Source of the DNA: Marimicrobium sp913061115
GTDB taxonomy: Bacteria; Pseudomonadota; Gammaproteobacteria; Pseudomonadales; Halieaceae
DNA: 64,000 bases
Assembly: GCF_047729875.1 (NCBI RefSeq)
Contig: NZ_CP159826.1
Coordinates: forward strand, 2,108,001 to 2,172,000
Direction of reading: 5' to 3'
The notes below the pieces were generated by a model that did no database searches, was not told where the DNA came from, and was given only the letters and a program-made list of their open reading frames with translations. Shown here piece by piece: positions 33,974-44,075 of the stretch. Positions within the stretch are counted from its first letter, which is position 1; each line of letters starts with the position of its first letter. Position numbers and translations under genes: made by a program.

Positions 33974-35182
33974 ATGCATGTAGAACTGCACCCAACATTT
34001 GCAGATACCCGTTCCGGTCAAGCTGCCAAGGCACTCACCAGTGCCTGCGTCCACTGTGGACTCTGTCTGGCGACATGCCCCACCTACCTAGACAGTCGAG
34101 ATGAAAGAGACAGTCCACGTGGGCGTATTTACCTGATAAAAAACCTGCTTGAGACGGGTGAGGCCAGCAGTCAGACCCAGTTACACCTGGATCGTTGTCT
34201 CACCTGCCGCAGCTGTGAAACCACCTGCCCATCGGGCATGCAGTACGGAGAGCTCGTTGATATAGGTCGCGGCCTGATGGAACAGGCAGCGCCCAGAGCT
34301 CTCCCCTCAAGGATACTGCGTTGGCTTTTACGATTTATTCTCTGCCGACCACGATTACTGGCATCGGGCTTAGTGGTTGCTCAAGCCCTACGACCGTTGC
34401 TGCCTGCTCGTTTACGCCAGACAGTGCCTCTGCGCCAGATCCAAAAAGCGCTGCCGGAGCAGCAACACGCTCGCAAGATGCTGATACTCGAAGGCTGTGT
34501 TCAGGGCGCAGCAACACCCAACACCAATGGCGCCGCACGTCGGGTACTAGACAGACTAGGCATCTCGCTCATTGGAGCACCGAAGGCAGGATGTTGCGGT
34601 GCCGTCAATTACCATCTGGCGGCACACGCAGACGGGCTAAACAACATGCGCCGCAATATCGATGCATGGTGGCCTCATCTGCAAAATGGCGCTGAAGCGA
34701 TTATCAGCAGTGCCTCAGGCTGTGGCGCTATGCTGGTTGACTACGGTCGCCTGCTCGCTGATGATCCTCACTATGCGGACAAGGCGAAGCGCGTTTCGCA
34801 ACTCAGTCGTGATATCGCAGAGATACTGATGGACGAGGACCTCACCAAACTGACAATCGACACGCAGGTGGGAAAAGTTGCGATTCACAGCCCCTGTACT
34901 CTGCAACACGCCCTGCAGCAACCCGATCTGATAGCCACGCTGCTGGAGCGGGCAGGCTTTGAGATTGCCATCACCACAGAAAAGCTCCTGTGCTGTGGTT
35001 CGGCCGGCACCTACTCTATCTTGCAATCCACCATCAGTGAAAAACTGCGGACAAAGACGTTGCACGCGCTAGAGCATGATCAACCCGCTGTCATCGTCAC
35101 AGCCAATGTCGGATGCCAGCTCCACCTGCAGGCCGCAGCGGGAGTACCGGTAGTGCACTGGATAGAATTACTGGACGCCTAG
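33974..35182 (+). CDS. glcF: Glycolate oxidase iron-sulfur subunit GlcF
   Basis: The Fe-S electron-transfer subunit of glycolate oxidase, passing electrons to quinone. Two 4Fe-4S motifs lie near the N-terminus: CVHCGLCLATCP (near residue 25) and CLTCRSCETTCP (near 75). Two CCG domains follow: GCCGAVNYH (near 200) and LLCCGSAGTYS (near 340). 402 residues, normal length. The last gene of glcDEF; no glcC regulator, glcG or malate synthase gene is adjacent. Confidence 0.95.
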   Translation: MHVELHPTFADTRSGQAAKALTSACVHCGLCLATCPTYLDSRDERDSPRGRIYLIKNLLETGEASSQTQLHLDRCLTCRSCETTCPSGMQYGELVDIGRGLMEQAAPRALPSRILRWLLRFILCRPRLLASGLVVAQALRPLLPARLRQTVPLRQIQKALPEQQHARKMLILEGCVQGAATPNTNGAARRVLDRLGISLIGAPKAGCCGAVNYHLAAHADGLNNMRRNIDAWWPHLQNGAEAIISSASGCGAMLVDYGRLLADDPHYADKAKRVSQLSRDIAEILMDEDLTKLTIDTQVGKVAIHSPCTLQHALQQPDLIATLLERAGFEIAITTEKLLCCGSAGTYSILQSTISEKLRTKTLHALEHDQPAVIVTANVGCQLHLQAAAGVPVVHWIELLDA

Positions 35183-35240
35183 TGCGCCTCTAGCCAGGAC
35201 GCAAACCGGAGGATTGACATCTCGCGCGGGAAGATCAAAC

Positions 35241-35582
35241 CTACACTTTCTTGACGAACTGTGACTTGAGCTTCATCGCACCGATGCCGTCGATCTTGCA
35301 ATCAATGTCATGATCACCGGCAACCAAGCGGATGTTTTTTATCCGGGTGCCCACTTTAACGACGAGCGACGAGCCCTTGACCTTCAAATCCTTAATGACG
35401 GAGACCGTATCACCCTCTTCAAGCACATTTCCGTTGGCGTCCGTCACTAGGGCCGCAGTATCGACAGTATCGATCACTTCGTCCTGAGACCATTCATGTG
35501 CGCACTCAGGACAAACGTATAAGTTTCTGTCTTCATAGGTATAAGTCGATTCACAAAGCGGGCAGCGGGGTAAAGTACTCAT
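35241..35582 (-). CDS. yjdM: YjdM/PhnA family zinc-ribbon protein
   Basis: A 113-residue protein of the family once called alkylphosphonate utilisation protein PhnA, with no proven role in phosphonate use in E. coli. Seen: N-terminal zinc ribbon CPLCESTYTY and CPECAHEW, then a compact SH3-like domain with EEGDTVSVIKDLKVKGSS and the conserved KVGTRIKNIRL, DIDCKIDG and LKSQFVKKV end. Convergent with glcF. Confidence 0.92.
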   Translation of the reverse strand: MSTLPRCPLCESTYTYEDRNLYVCPECAHEWSQDEVIDTVDTAALVTDANGNVLEEGDTVSVIKDLKVKGSSLVVKVGTRIKNIRLVAGDHDIDCKIDGIGAMKLKSQFVKKV

Positions 35583-35730
35583 TGTTGAGGCCTGTCAAAA
35601 GTCAATATTTCAAAAAATTCGTTATATGCGTGGCGCTGTTCAGAACAAAATAATCATCGACTTATAAGCTCAATTTTGGTTTTATTGAAGCAGTGCCTTG
35701 GTGGCACTCATCGCTGTATCGCTTTGCCAT

Positions 35731-35759
35731 TTGACAAGCTTATACGCGCACCACATTGT
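35731..35759 (+). promoter_or_regulatory. Possible promoter of rmf
   Basis: A consensus -35 TTGACA (35731-35736) is followed 17 bases later by a weak -10 (CATTGT, 35754-35759). It lies 102 bases before the rmf ATG. A strong -35 with a poor -10 is compatible with growth-phase control, known for rmf in E. coli, but this is inference. Confidence 0.35.
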
Positions 35760-35837
35760 TACATAAATAGAGCCTCCAGAGGCACTGCGACAAGTTTCGC
35801 CACCTCCAGGGGCAAAGTTTGCATCGGAGCTTACTAT

Positions 35838-36041
35838 ATGAAACGACAAAAACGTGATATGAATTCGAGGGCATTTGACCGGGGTTATCAAGCCGGAGTT
35901 GGCGGGCGTAGTCTCGATTTCTGTCCGCATGTAGAAGAAGGACAGCGGCAAAACTGGGTAACAGGATGGCGCGAAGGTCGCAGCGATCAATGGGATGGCC
36001 TCACAGGTGTCTCCGGAGTACACAAAATACGTGCGATCTGA
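35838..36041 (+). CDS. rmf: Ribosome modulation factor RMF
   Basis: RMF binds the 30S subunit in stationary phase and pairs ribosomes into inactive 100S dimers. The 67 residues start MKRQKRDMNSRAFDRGYQAG, which closely follows the E. coli protein, then GRSLDFCPH and NWVTGWREGRSD. E. coli RMF has 55 residues; the extra C-terminal stretch (GLTGVSGVHKIRAI) is specific to this genome or its relatives. ATG at 35838 is fixed by this match; the longer upstream frame is spurious. Confidence 0.95.
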   Translation: MKRQKRDMNSRAFDRGYQAGVGGRSLDFCPHVEEGQRQNWVTGWREGRSDQWDGLTGVSGVHKIRAI

Positions 36042-36314
36042 CGCGTTAGCGCACGCGTAAGCGGCATCGATCGTCGCTTGCGCAAAACCCTGAGAGTGCT
36101 CGCCGGCGCGCGGGCTTTCGCAGGCATTATGCTTTTGCGATATCGAACGCCGCCTAACGCATTACTTATTATCGACCATGATCGGGCGATTTGTGTCCGA
36201 TCGACTCCCCGCACGTTTATTACACCCTGCACATGAAGAGATGCTCCGCGGAACTTTTTACCCGCGGATCAGTCACAGAAATCATATTATGTAGCACCGC
36301 AAAAACATGAACAG
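36042..36314. other. Intergenic stretch after rmf with two hairpins
   Basis: No gene is convincing in the 385 bases between rmf and moxR. Seen here: a 9-bp hairpin with one G-U pair right after rmf (GCGTAAGCG at 36055-36063 with CGCTTGCGC at 36075-36083), probably a 3' structure of the rmf message, and a second hairpin TCCGCGG (36245-36251) with CCGCGGA (36262-36268) around a T-rich loop. The rest is unexplained. The last 110 bases hold a promoter and leader described separately. Confidence 0.4.
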
Positions 36315-36342
36315 TGGACTGGCCAGTATCTTCAGCTACAAT
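36315..36342 (+). promoter_or_regulatory. Predicted promoter of the moxR-Bat operon
   Basis: TGGACT (36315-36320) and TACAAT (36337-36342) are 16 bases apart, 85 bases before the moxR GTG. Predicted transcription start is near 36349. Confidence 0.45.
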
Positions 36343-36361
36343 GCGGGCGCGGTAAGACAAC

Positions 36362-36404
36362 GCTTCGACAGCGTTCGAAGCCGATAGCCGCGGAGCTATT
36401 TTTT
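36362..36404 (+). promoter_or_regulatory. Two-hairpin, terminator-like leader of moxR
   Basis: First hairpin: GCTTCGA (36362-36368) with TCGAAGC (36375-36381), 6-base loop. Second: ATAGC (36384-36388) with GCTAT (36395-36399), 6-base loop, followed by five more T residues (36400-36404), the form of a weak intrinsic terminator. It ends 22 bases before the start codon and downstream of the predicted promoter. CGCGG (36348-36352) could pair with CCGCG (36388-36392) and open the second stem. An attenuator is one reading; the end of a short RNA is another. Confidence 0.4.
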
Positions 36405-36426
36405 AACAAACCACACAGGAGCAATC

Positions 36427-37383
36427 GTGGCGAACGCAGACATAAGAGCACTCGAGGACTGGCTTAGTGGGCAAATTATCGGCCAAAGTCATCTGGTTCA
36501 ACGGCTGGTTATTGCCCTCCTTGCAGACGGACACCTATTGGTCGAAGGCGCGCCAGGGCTTGCCAAGACCAGAGCCATTAAATCGCTGGCAGAGGGCCTA
36601 GAAGGTAGTTTCCACCGCATCCAGTTTACCCCGGACCTGCTGCCGGGCGATGTCACCGGAACCGAAATCTACCGACCTCAGGAAGCCAGCTTCCACTTTC
36701 AGAAGGGCCCCATTTTTCATAACTTGGTGTTGGCGGATGAGGTCAACCGCGCACCTGCCAAGGTTCAGTCAGCTCTGCTGGAGGCGATGGCCGAGCGTCA
36801 GGTCAGCGTCGGCAGCACAACCTACGAATTACCCGACCTGTTTTTGGTGATGGCAACCCAGAACCCGATCGAACAGGAAGGCACCTACCCACTGCCCGAG
36901 GCACAGCTGGACCGGTTTCTAATGCATGTCAGTGTGGGGTATCCCGATACCGCCGCTGAAACCGAGATTCTCAGGCTTACGCGCGACGAGGCAACTAGCG
37001 GGACCGGCAGTCCACCCATACCCTTAACACAAGCGAGCGTCTTCGCCGCGCGTCAGGAAATACTGGCACTGCATATGTCTGACACAGTAGAGCAGTACAT
37101 GGTGCAGCTAGTGATAGCCACACGCTCTCCCGCCCGTTACAGCGCAGAACTGGCAGGCTGGATTGAATACGGTGGCAGTCCTCGTGCCACCATCGCCATT
37201 GATCGCTGTGCCCGCGCCCATGCCTGGCTCAAGGGCCGAGATTTTGTCAGTCCCGACGATATCCAAGCCGTTACGGCAGATGTGCTGCGCCACCGACTCA
37301 TATTGAGCTTCGAAGCAGAAGCCAACGGTGTTACGCCAGACAAAGTCATAGAAGAGCTGCTGTCCATCGTTCCAGTGGGCTGA
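36427..37383 (+). CDS. MoxR family AAA+ ATPase
   Basis: A 318-residue AAA+ chaperone-like ATPase that acts with VWA proteins. Seen: Walker A EGAPGLAKT (about 40-48), Walker B LVLADEVNRA (about 98-107), sensor 1 in ATQNPIEQEGTYPLPEAQLDRF, and the C-terminal lid with sensor 2 in GGSPRATIAIDR. Start GTG at 36427 follows ACAGGAG. It heads a six-gene operon with DUF58, DUF4381, two VWA proteins and BatD; the arrangement is known in many proteobacteria and is linked to envelope stress or oxygen tolerance. The leader may be attenuated. Confidence 0.95.
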   Translation: MANADIRALEDWLSGQIIGQSHLVQRLVIALLADGHLLVEGAPGLAKTRAIKSLAEGLEGSFHRIQFTPDLLPGDVTGTEIYRPQEASFHFQKGPIFHNLVLADEVNRAPAKVQSALLEAMAERQVSVGSTTYELPDLFLVMATQNPIEQEGTYPLPEAQLDRFLMHVSVGYPDTAAETEILRLTRDEATSGTGSPPIPLTQASVFAARQEILALHMSDTVEQYMVQLVIATRSPARYSAELAGWIEYGGSPRATIAIDRCARAHAWLKGRDFVSPDDIQAVTADVLRHRLILSFEAEANGVTPDKVIEELLSIVPVG

Positions 37384-37391
37384 GATCAAGC

Positions 37392-38333
37392 ATGCACCTG
37401 GCCGACATTAATGCTCCTGCTCGCGGCGCCTATGTGGAGCTGAACGAGCTCATCGCCCTACGCTTTCCCGCGAAGCAACTCAAGCTTGGGCGCAAAAAAC
37501 GCGCTCTGAGCAATCTGGCCGGGCCCAACAAAACCAATTTCCGCGGGCGTGGCATCGATTTTGAAGAAGTGCGACGGTACCAACCTGGCGATGATATTCG
37601 AACCATTGACTGGCGCGTCACAGCCAGGACCGGCAGCGCACATACCAAGTTATTTCGCGAGGAACGAGAGCGGCCTGTTTTAGTCGTGGTGGACCAGCGC
37701 AGCAGTATGTTTTTCGGCTCAAGCCATTGTTTCAAGTCGGTTCTAGCGGGACAACTGGCTAGTCTGCTGGCCTGGAGTGCTCTGAATGAAGGCGACCGAG
37801 TAGGCGGACTGGTGTTTAACGACGACGGGCACCAGGAAATTCGTCCTCGCCGCAGTCGAAAAACCGTATTGACGCTGTTATCACAGATCACCCGCTACAA
37901 TCAGGCTCTCCCCCAGCGTTCGCCCGAGGAGCACGACAGCTTTGCGCGCATGCTATCCAATCTGCGACGCATTGCCCGTCCCGGTACCAGCCTATTCCTG
38001 ATCAGTGACTTTCGCGGCGCCTCACATGAACGTGCCAGAGAGCATTTATTTGAGCTGGCTAAACACACGGAACTGACCACCATCGCGTGTTCTGACCCAC
38101 TGGAATCCGAACTCCCTAAGGCAGGCACTTACGCGGTCACGAACGGTAACGAACGCAGCGAGCTGCGCACCGATGATCGTCGCCTGCGCTTAGCCTATAG
38201 TGATCGGTTGCAACAGCAGCGTGACCTGCTCAGCAGTGACCTACTGGGTTTAGGTGTACCCCTGCTGCAGGCGTCTACCGATCAGGCTCCGTATGGCCTG
38301 TTGCAGAAGTACTACGGTGATACGCATCGATGA
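37392..38333 (+). CDS. DUF58 domain protein of the MoxR-Bat operon
   Basis: 313 residues. The DUF58 core is clear: GRGIDFEEVRRYQPGDDIRTIDWRVTARTG split across residues 53-82, then RERPVLVVVDQRSSM, a degenerate VWA-like fold. Proteins of this type are obligate operon partners of MoxR ATPases and lack a proven activity. It lies 8 bases after moxR and overlaps the next gene by four bases (ATGA). Confidence 0.93.
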   Translation: MHLADINAPARGAYVELNELIALRFPAKQLKLGRKKRALSNLAGPNKTNFRGRGIDFEEVRRYQPGDDIRTIDWRVTARTGSAHTKLFREERERPVLVVVDQRSSMFFGSSHCFKSVLAGQLASLLAWSALNEGDRVGGLVFNDDGHQEIRPRRSRKTVLTLLSQITRYNQALPQRSPEEHDSFARMLSNLRRIARPGTSLFLISDFRGASHERAREHLFELAKHTELTTIACSDPLESELPKAGTYAVTNGNERSELRTDDRRLRLAYSDRLQQQRDLLSSDLLGLGVPLLQASTDQAPYGLLQKYYGDTHR

Positions 38334-38806
38334 ACCCGCAGGACCCCTTAGCCAATTTACACCCGCTACGGCAACCCGACCTGATCGGGTGGTGGCCTCC
38401 TGCACCTGGCTGGTGGCTTTTACTACTCGCCGCATTACTGTGTCTTGCGAGCCTGATCTATGTGTTGCTCAAGCGCTATAGACGAAACGCTTATAGGCGT
38501 CGCGCCCTTATTCAGCTGCAGAGTCTACACACGGACTACGACGCGAGAAGAGAGCACAGCCAGTACCTGAGCGAACTCAATACGCTACTCAAAAGCGTGG
38601 CTTTGGTGGCGTATCCTCGCGCCGATATCGCCGCCTCACACGGTGAGGCCTGGCGCACATTCCTCAACACCAGCCTGCCTCAGGAAGAACACTTTGGATC
38701 GGTGTTCAACGACGCGGTGTATCAAAAGACCTGTCCTGAGATAGACGTGGAGCAGCTGCACACGTCAGCGCAATACTGGATCAAGCGTCACAAGGCGGCA
38801 CTATGA
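38330..38806 (+). CDS. DUF4381 single-pass membrane protein
   Basis: 158 residues. The N-terminus has the usual LRQPDLIGWWPPAPGWW segment right before one transmembrane helix (about 27-47), then a basic cytoplasmic region (KRYRRNAYRRRALIQL) and a helical domain with YLSELNTLLKSVALVAYP. Family members always sit between DUF58 and the first VWA gene. It overlaps both neighbours by ATGA, so translation is coupled. Confidence 0.9.
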   Translation: MNPQDPLANLHPLRQPDLIGWWPPAPGWWLLLLAALLCLASLIYVLLKRYRRNAYRRRALIQLQSLHTDYDARREHSQYLSELNTLLKSVALVAYPRADIAASHGEAWRTFLNTSLPQEEHFGSVFNDAVYQKTCPEIDVEQLHTSAQYWIKRHKAAL

Positions 38807-39848
38807 TTGAGTGGACCTGGCCTTGGCTATTGCTATTGGCACCCCTGCCCTGGCTGGTGGGCAAACTAGTGCCGACCGCGACCACTCAGCAGCCGGCATT
38901 GCGCGCACCCTTTTACCAGGAATGGCGACAACTCAGTGAAGCACAGGGAAGCACTACAGGGAGCGGAGGCCTCATACCCTTGATGCTACTGTGGCTTGTG
39001 TGGCTGTTATTACTCATCGCTGCGGCGCGACCCCTGTGGATTGGAGAAGCCATTGAGCTTCCCAACAGTGGGCGTGATCTGATGATGGCGGTTGATATCT
39101 CCGGGTCGATGCAAATCGAGGATATGCAGGTGGGACAATCCTTCGTACCCCGTATGGAAGCGGTCAGACAATTGGGCGCAAACTTCATCAGCCAGCGTGC
39201 CGGTGACCGGCTAGGCCTTATCCTGTTCGGCACTAACGCCTACGTGCAGTCGCCCCTCACCTTCGATACCGCCACCGTCAAACGCTTTCTGGTGGAGGCA
39301 CAAATCGGATTTGCTGGGAAAGAGACAGCCATCGGCGACGCTATCGGTCTCGCGGTCAAACGCCTAAAGGACCAGCCTGCAGAGAGTCGCGTCTTAATCC
39401 TTCTTACCGATGGGCAAGACACTGCCAGCTCAGTAAAACCGCTAGACGCGGCAAAACTCGCGGCCAGCCTGGGCATTCGAATTTACACCATTGGCATTGG
39501 GGCGGACGCGCTGACCTTACCCGGTTTATTCGGTTCCAGTTTCGGCAGTCGTCAGGTCAACCCGTCAGCGGAGTTGGATGAGGCTGGTCTGCAGGAAATC
39601 GCCCGCCTAACAGGAGGCCAGTATTTTCGGGCTCGTAATCCACAGGAACTCGCCACAATCTACCAACTGCTTGATCAATTGGAGCCTGCAGAACAAGCAA
39701 CCGCGACCTACCGCCCGAGACAGGCTCTAGGCTACCTGCCACTGCTTGCAGCGCTGTTGCTAAGCTTTTTATTAGCGTTGCGACACTGCTGGCATTCAAT
39801 CAGTTGGCGCGGTGCTGCTGCGCTGCACGATCCGCGGAAGGACTCCTG

Positions 39849-39849
<1 letters not shown>
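38803..39849 (+). CDS. VWA domain protein, BatA type
   Basis: 348 residues anchored by N-terminal (about 5-22 and 60-78) and C-terminal (about 305-328) membrane helices, with a VWA domain between (about 92-290). The metal-binding MIDAS motif is complete: DISGSM near residue 98 and later LLTDGQDT. By family knowledge the domain faces the periplasm or inner-membrane surface and interacts with the MoxR ATPase. Its stop codon overlaps the ATG of the next gene by one base. Confidence 0.92.
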
Positions 39850-41652
<1,803 letters not shown>

Positions 41653-41666
<14 letters not shown>

Positions 41667-43338
41667 TAATACACTGGCGGCTCTGGTCATATTGATCATG
41701 ACGCTTGGCGGCTCTGCCGCCATGGGAGCCATAACCGCCAGCTTGGATCGCGATAGAGTTGCTCTGGGTGATACAGTGCGACTGACCATTATCGCCACAG
41801 AGAATGAAAAACTGAAGGATGCGGATCTGCGCGACCTGACCGAGAATTTCGAAATCATCGGACGCTCAACCAACAACAGCACCAGCATCGTCAATGGCCG
41901 CATGTCTCAAACTCGAAAAGTCATTATCGATCTCATGCCGAGACGTGCGGGCAGCTTATACGTCCCTTCGATTCGTATGGGACAGAATAGCACGCAAAGC
42001 ATACGGATCCAGGTTAGCCCTGCCCCCACTGCGCCGACTGGCGAACAAACCGTTGTGTTCGAAGCAGAGGTAGACAAAGACAGCGTCTATGTTCAGGGAC
42101 AAGTTATTCTGACCCTACGCATTCAGCAGTCCATCAACTTGGATGGGGGTAATATTTCTGAGCTAAAACTGGATAACGCCTTTGTCAAACCCCTAGAACA
42201 ACATTCATTCCAACGCAATATCGATGGGCGACCGTGGCGCGTGAACGAAGTGCGCTACGCGATTTTTCCTGAGAAAAGCGGGACGCTGGAGATTCCTGCT
42301 CAAGTTTTTTCCGGACGAGCCAGCCGCGGTCGGCAGAGCGTTTTCGACCTTGGCGGCGGCGGACAGCTTCTACGCCGTAACAGCCAACCGATATCCATTA
42401 ACGTACTACCTAAACCTAGCAGTTTTACTGCGGACACCTGGCTACCCACTCAGAGCCTGACACTGCAGGAAACCTGGTCCAGTGAGCCGAATCAATTGCG
42501 GGTCGGCGAATCTGCCACTCGCACTATTACGATTGTTGGTGAAGGTCTGCAGGGTGCCCAGTTACCACCCATCCTCTTTACACCCATCGACGGCCTGAAA
42601 TACTACCCCGATCAACCCACAATCGAAGACCAAGAACTGACTGACGGCTTAGTGGGCATCAGACAGGACAGCGCAGCAGTGGTGCCTGTTCGATCCGGAA
42701 CCTATCAGATTCCGGAAATTCGTATTCCCTGGTGGAACACACAGACTGAACAGCTGGAATATGCGGTATTGCCTGAACGTGAAATTAATGTCGCAGCGGC
42801 CGAAATCACTGACCTCACAACAGAACCCGTTCTACCGGCTACCCCCATCGATATTGCGGCCACACCGCTGACGAACCCCACTCGCCATTGGCTAGGCGGG
42901 CCGATCTGGCCAATAGTGACCGCGATCAGCACGCTGGGCTGGATTCTTACGCTTCTCTATCTGTGGCGAGTGCGCCGCTCAACAGCGCCTAATAAGCCCC
43001 ATGCACCAGATACTTCCGCCGAGAAACAGGTGTTCAAGCAACTCCTCGCTGTCTGCGCCGACAATAATGCGGCCCGAACACGCGGCGCAATCATTGACTG
43101 GATAGCGGCTTTCAAGCCAAAGGCCTCTCCCGTGTCGCTGGACGAGGTCGCAAAGCTATTGGGGGACGAGGAATTTACGCGAGAGATCGATACGCTGGAT
43201 ACCTGTCTCTACAGCTCTGATCAGGATCACTGGGATGGCACTAATTTGGCTGACTGCTTGCGCAGATTACGCCGAGCGAGTGGACATAGGGATGATGAAA
43301 CGACAGAACCTATAAAGCTCTATCCAAACGGGGACTAA
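41653..43338 (+). CDS. BatD family protein (Oxygen_tol domain)
   Basis: 561 residues. Start ATG at 41653 (or the adjacent 41650) gives a signal peptide, MKPISNTLAALVILIMTLGG then AAMGA, and follows GGGAGAG. The long periplasmic part is Ig-like, with the usual ITASLDRDRVALGDTVRLTI opening and PRRAGSLYVPSI; a single C-terminal helix (about 435-456, WPIVTAISTLGWILTLLYLW) anchors it, with a small cytoplasmic domain after it. BatD proteins close Bat operons and contribute to aerotolerance or envelope stress in some bacteria; mechanism unknown. Overlaps the upstream gene by 14 bases. Confidence 0.92.
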
Positions 43339-43350
43339 CTGGAAAAGATA

Positions 43351-43371
43351 AGCGGTGGCAAAGCCACCGCT
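43351..43371. terminator. Bidirectional terminator between batD and the cold-shock gene
   Basis: A perfect 9-bp stem, AGCGGTGGC (43351-43359), AAA loop, GCCACCGCT (43363-43371). On the minus strand it is followed by TTATCTTTT; on the plus strand by TAAATTT. It serves the convergent genes on both sides. Confidence 0.8.
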
Positions 43372-43394
43372 AAATTTGCTGCCAGATGCGAGTG

Positions 43395-43601
43395 TTAAAG
43401 AGGCTTAACGTTATTAGCGCAAGGACCCTTCTGGCCTTGACCAACTTCAAACTCAACTTCCTGACCATCATTCAAAGTCGCGTAACCGCCGCCAGTCTTT
43501 ATCTCTGAATGGTGAACGAAAAGGTCTTTACCGCCGTCTTCTGGAGTAATAAAACCGAAACCTTTATCTGCATTGAACCACTTAACAGTACCTTTACTCA
43601 T
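43395..43601 (-). CDS. CspA family cold-shock protein
   Basis: 68 residues, a single cold-shock domain close to the E. coli CspD/CspE type: GTVKWFNADKGFGFI (RNP1) and DLFVHHSEI (RNP2), ending GPCANNVKPL. The leader upstream of the ATG is A/T-rich and includes a long imperfect hairpin (43635-43673). Unlike the copies at 12876 and 13304 it has the canonical His-His-Ser after RNP2. Confidence 0.96.
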   Translation of the reverse strand: MSKGTVKWFNADKGFGFITPEDGGKDLFVHHSEIKTGGGYATLNDGQEVEFEVGQGQKGPCANNVKPL

Positions 43602-43634
43602 ATTACATACTCAAAATTGTTGGTGAATGATTGT

Positions 43635-43673
43635 AATTCCCCACCTCGCATTCACCGGTACGAAGTGGGAATT
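43635..43673 (-). other. Imperfect hairpin upstream of the cold-shock gene
   Basis: AATTCCCCACCTCG (43635-43648) pairs with CGAAGTGGGAATT (43661-43673) with one bulge and a G-U pair. It lies 16 bases after the stop of the 55-residue gene and 33 bases before the cold-shock start. It could be an RNA leader element or a boundary hairpin. Confidence 0.45.
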
Positions 43674-43689
43674 CTTTAAAATTAACGAA

Positions 43690-43857
43690 TTATGTGCTGC
43701 TGTCTGTAGCCGGCTGGATATCTCCGTCGGCAGGTATGATACCACCTTCTTCTTCAATATGCCCTTCTTCGGCCTTTCTCAAGCGCTTTTCTTCTTTTTT
43801 CTTCTTCTTTGCGAGCTCTTTCTGTCTTTTTTCGAACGCGTAGTTAGGTTTAGCCAT
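43690..43857 (-). CDS. Small lysine/glutamate-rich conserved-type protein (55 residues)
   Basis: A short frame from ATG at 43857 to TAA at 43690. The product begins MAKPNYAFEKRQKELAKKKK, followed by KEEKRLRKAEEGH and an acidic, Gly/Pro-containing tail. I recognise the start (MAKPNY-x-FEKRQ-x-ELAKK) as a widespread small protein of proteobacteria without assigned function. The charged stretch (about 8-35) would form a single helix. GAAGAG lies 8 bases upstream of the ATG. The opposite-strand reading of the same bases is a Phe/Leu-rich shadow. Same strand as the cold-shock gene, 88 bases before it. Confidence 0.8.
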   Translation of the reverse strand: MAKPNYAFEKRQKELAKKKKKEEKRLRKAEEGHIEEEGGIIPADGDIQPATDSST

Positions 43858-44075
43858 CGAGATTCTCTTCTGTAAATGTCAACTATACGGTCATATTCGT
43901 GTCATCCGTTGCACTTTCGGGACTCTATCACACCCGCCAAACACCACAAATTCATGTTTTCATTAGCTCGAGCGGCAGACCCGCTACGGCTGAGGCCAGT
44001 AATTTAACATATCTGACGCGCAATTACTTGGTGGCAACGGGAGCTTATTACCCTTCTAGGCCGCGATACATCACC

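Noticed and set aside
35987..36232. Minus-strand open frame of 81 residues downstream of rmf
   Set aside because: Overlaps rmf antisense, Arg-rich shadow composition, no recognised domain or ribosome site.
36042..36426. Possible tRNA or small structured RNA between rmf and moxR
   Set aside because: No cloverleaf with T-arm and CCA-end pattern could be traced; hairpins are reported separately.
43627..43875. Plus-strand Phe/Leu-rich open frame of 82 residues
   Set aside because: Antisense of the lysine-rich 55-residue gene; the poly-Phe run is the complement of Lys/Glu codons.
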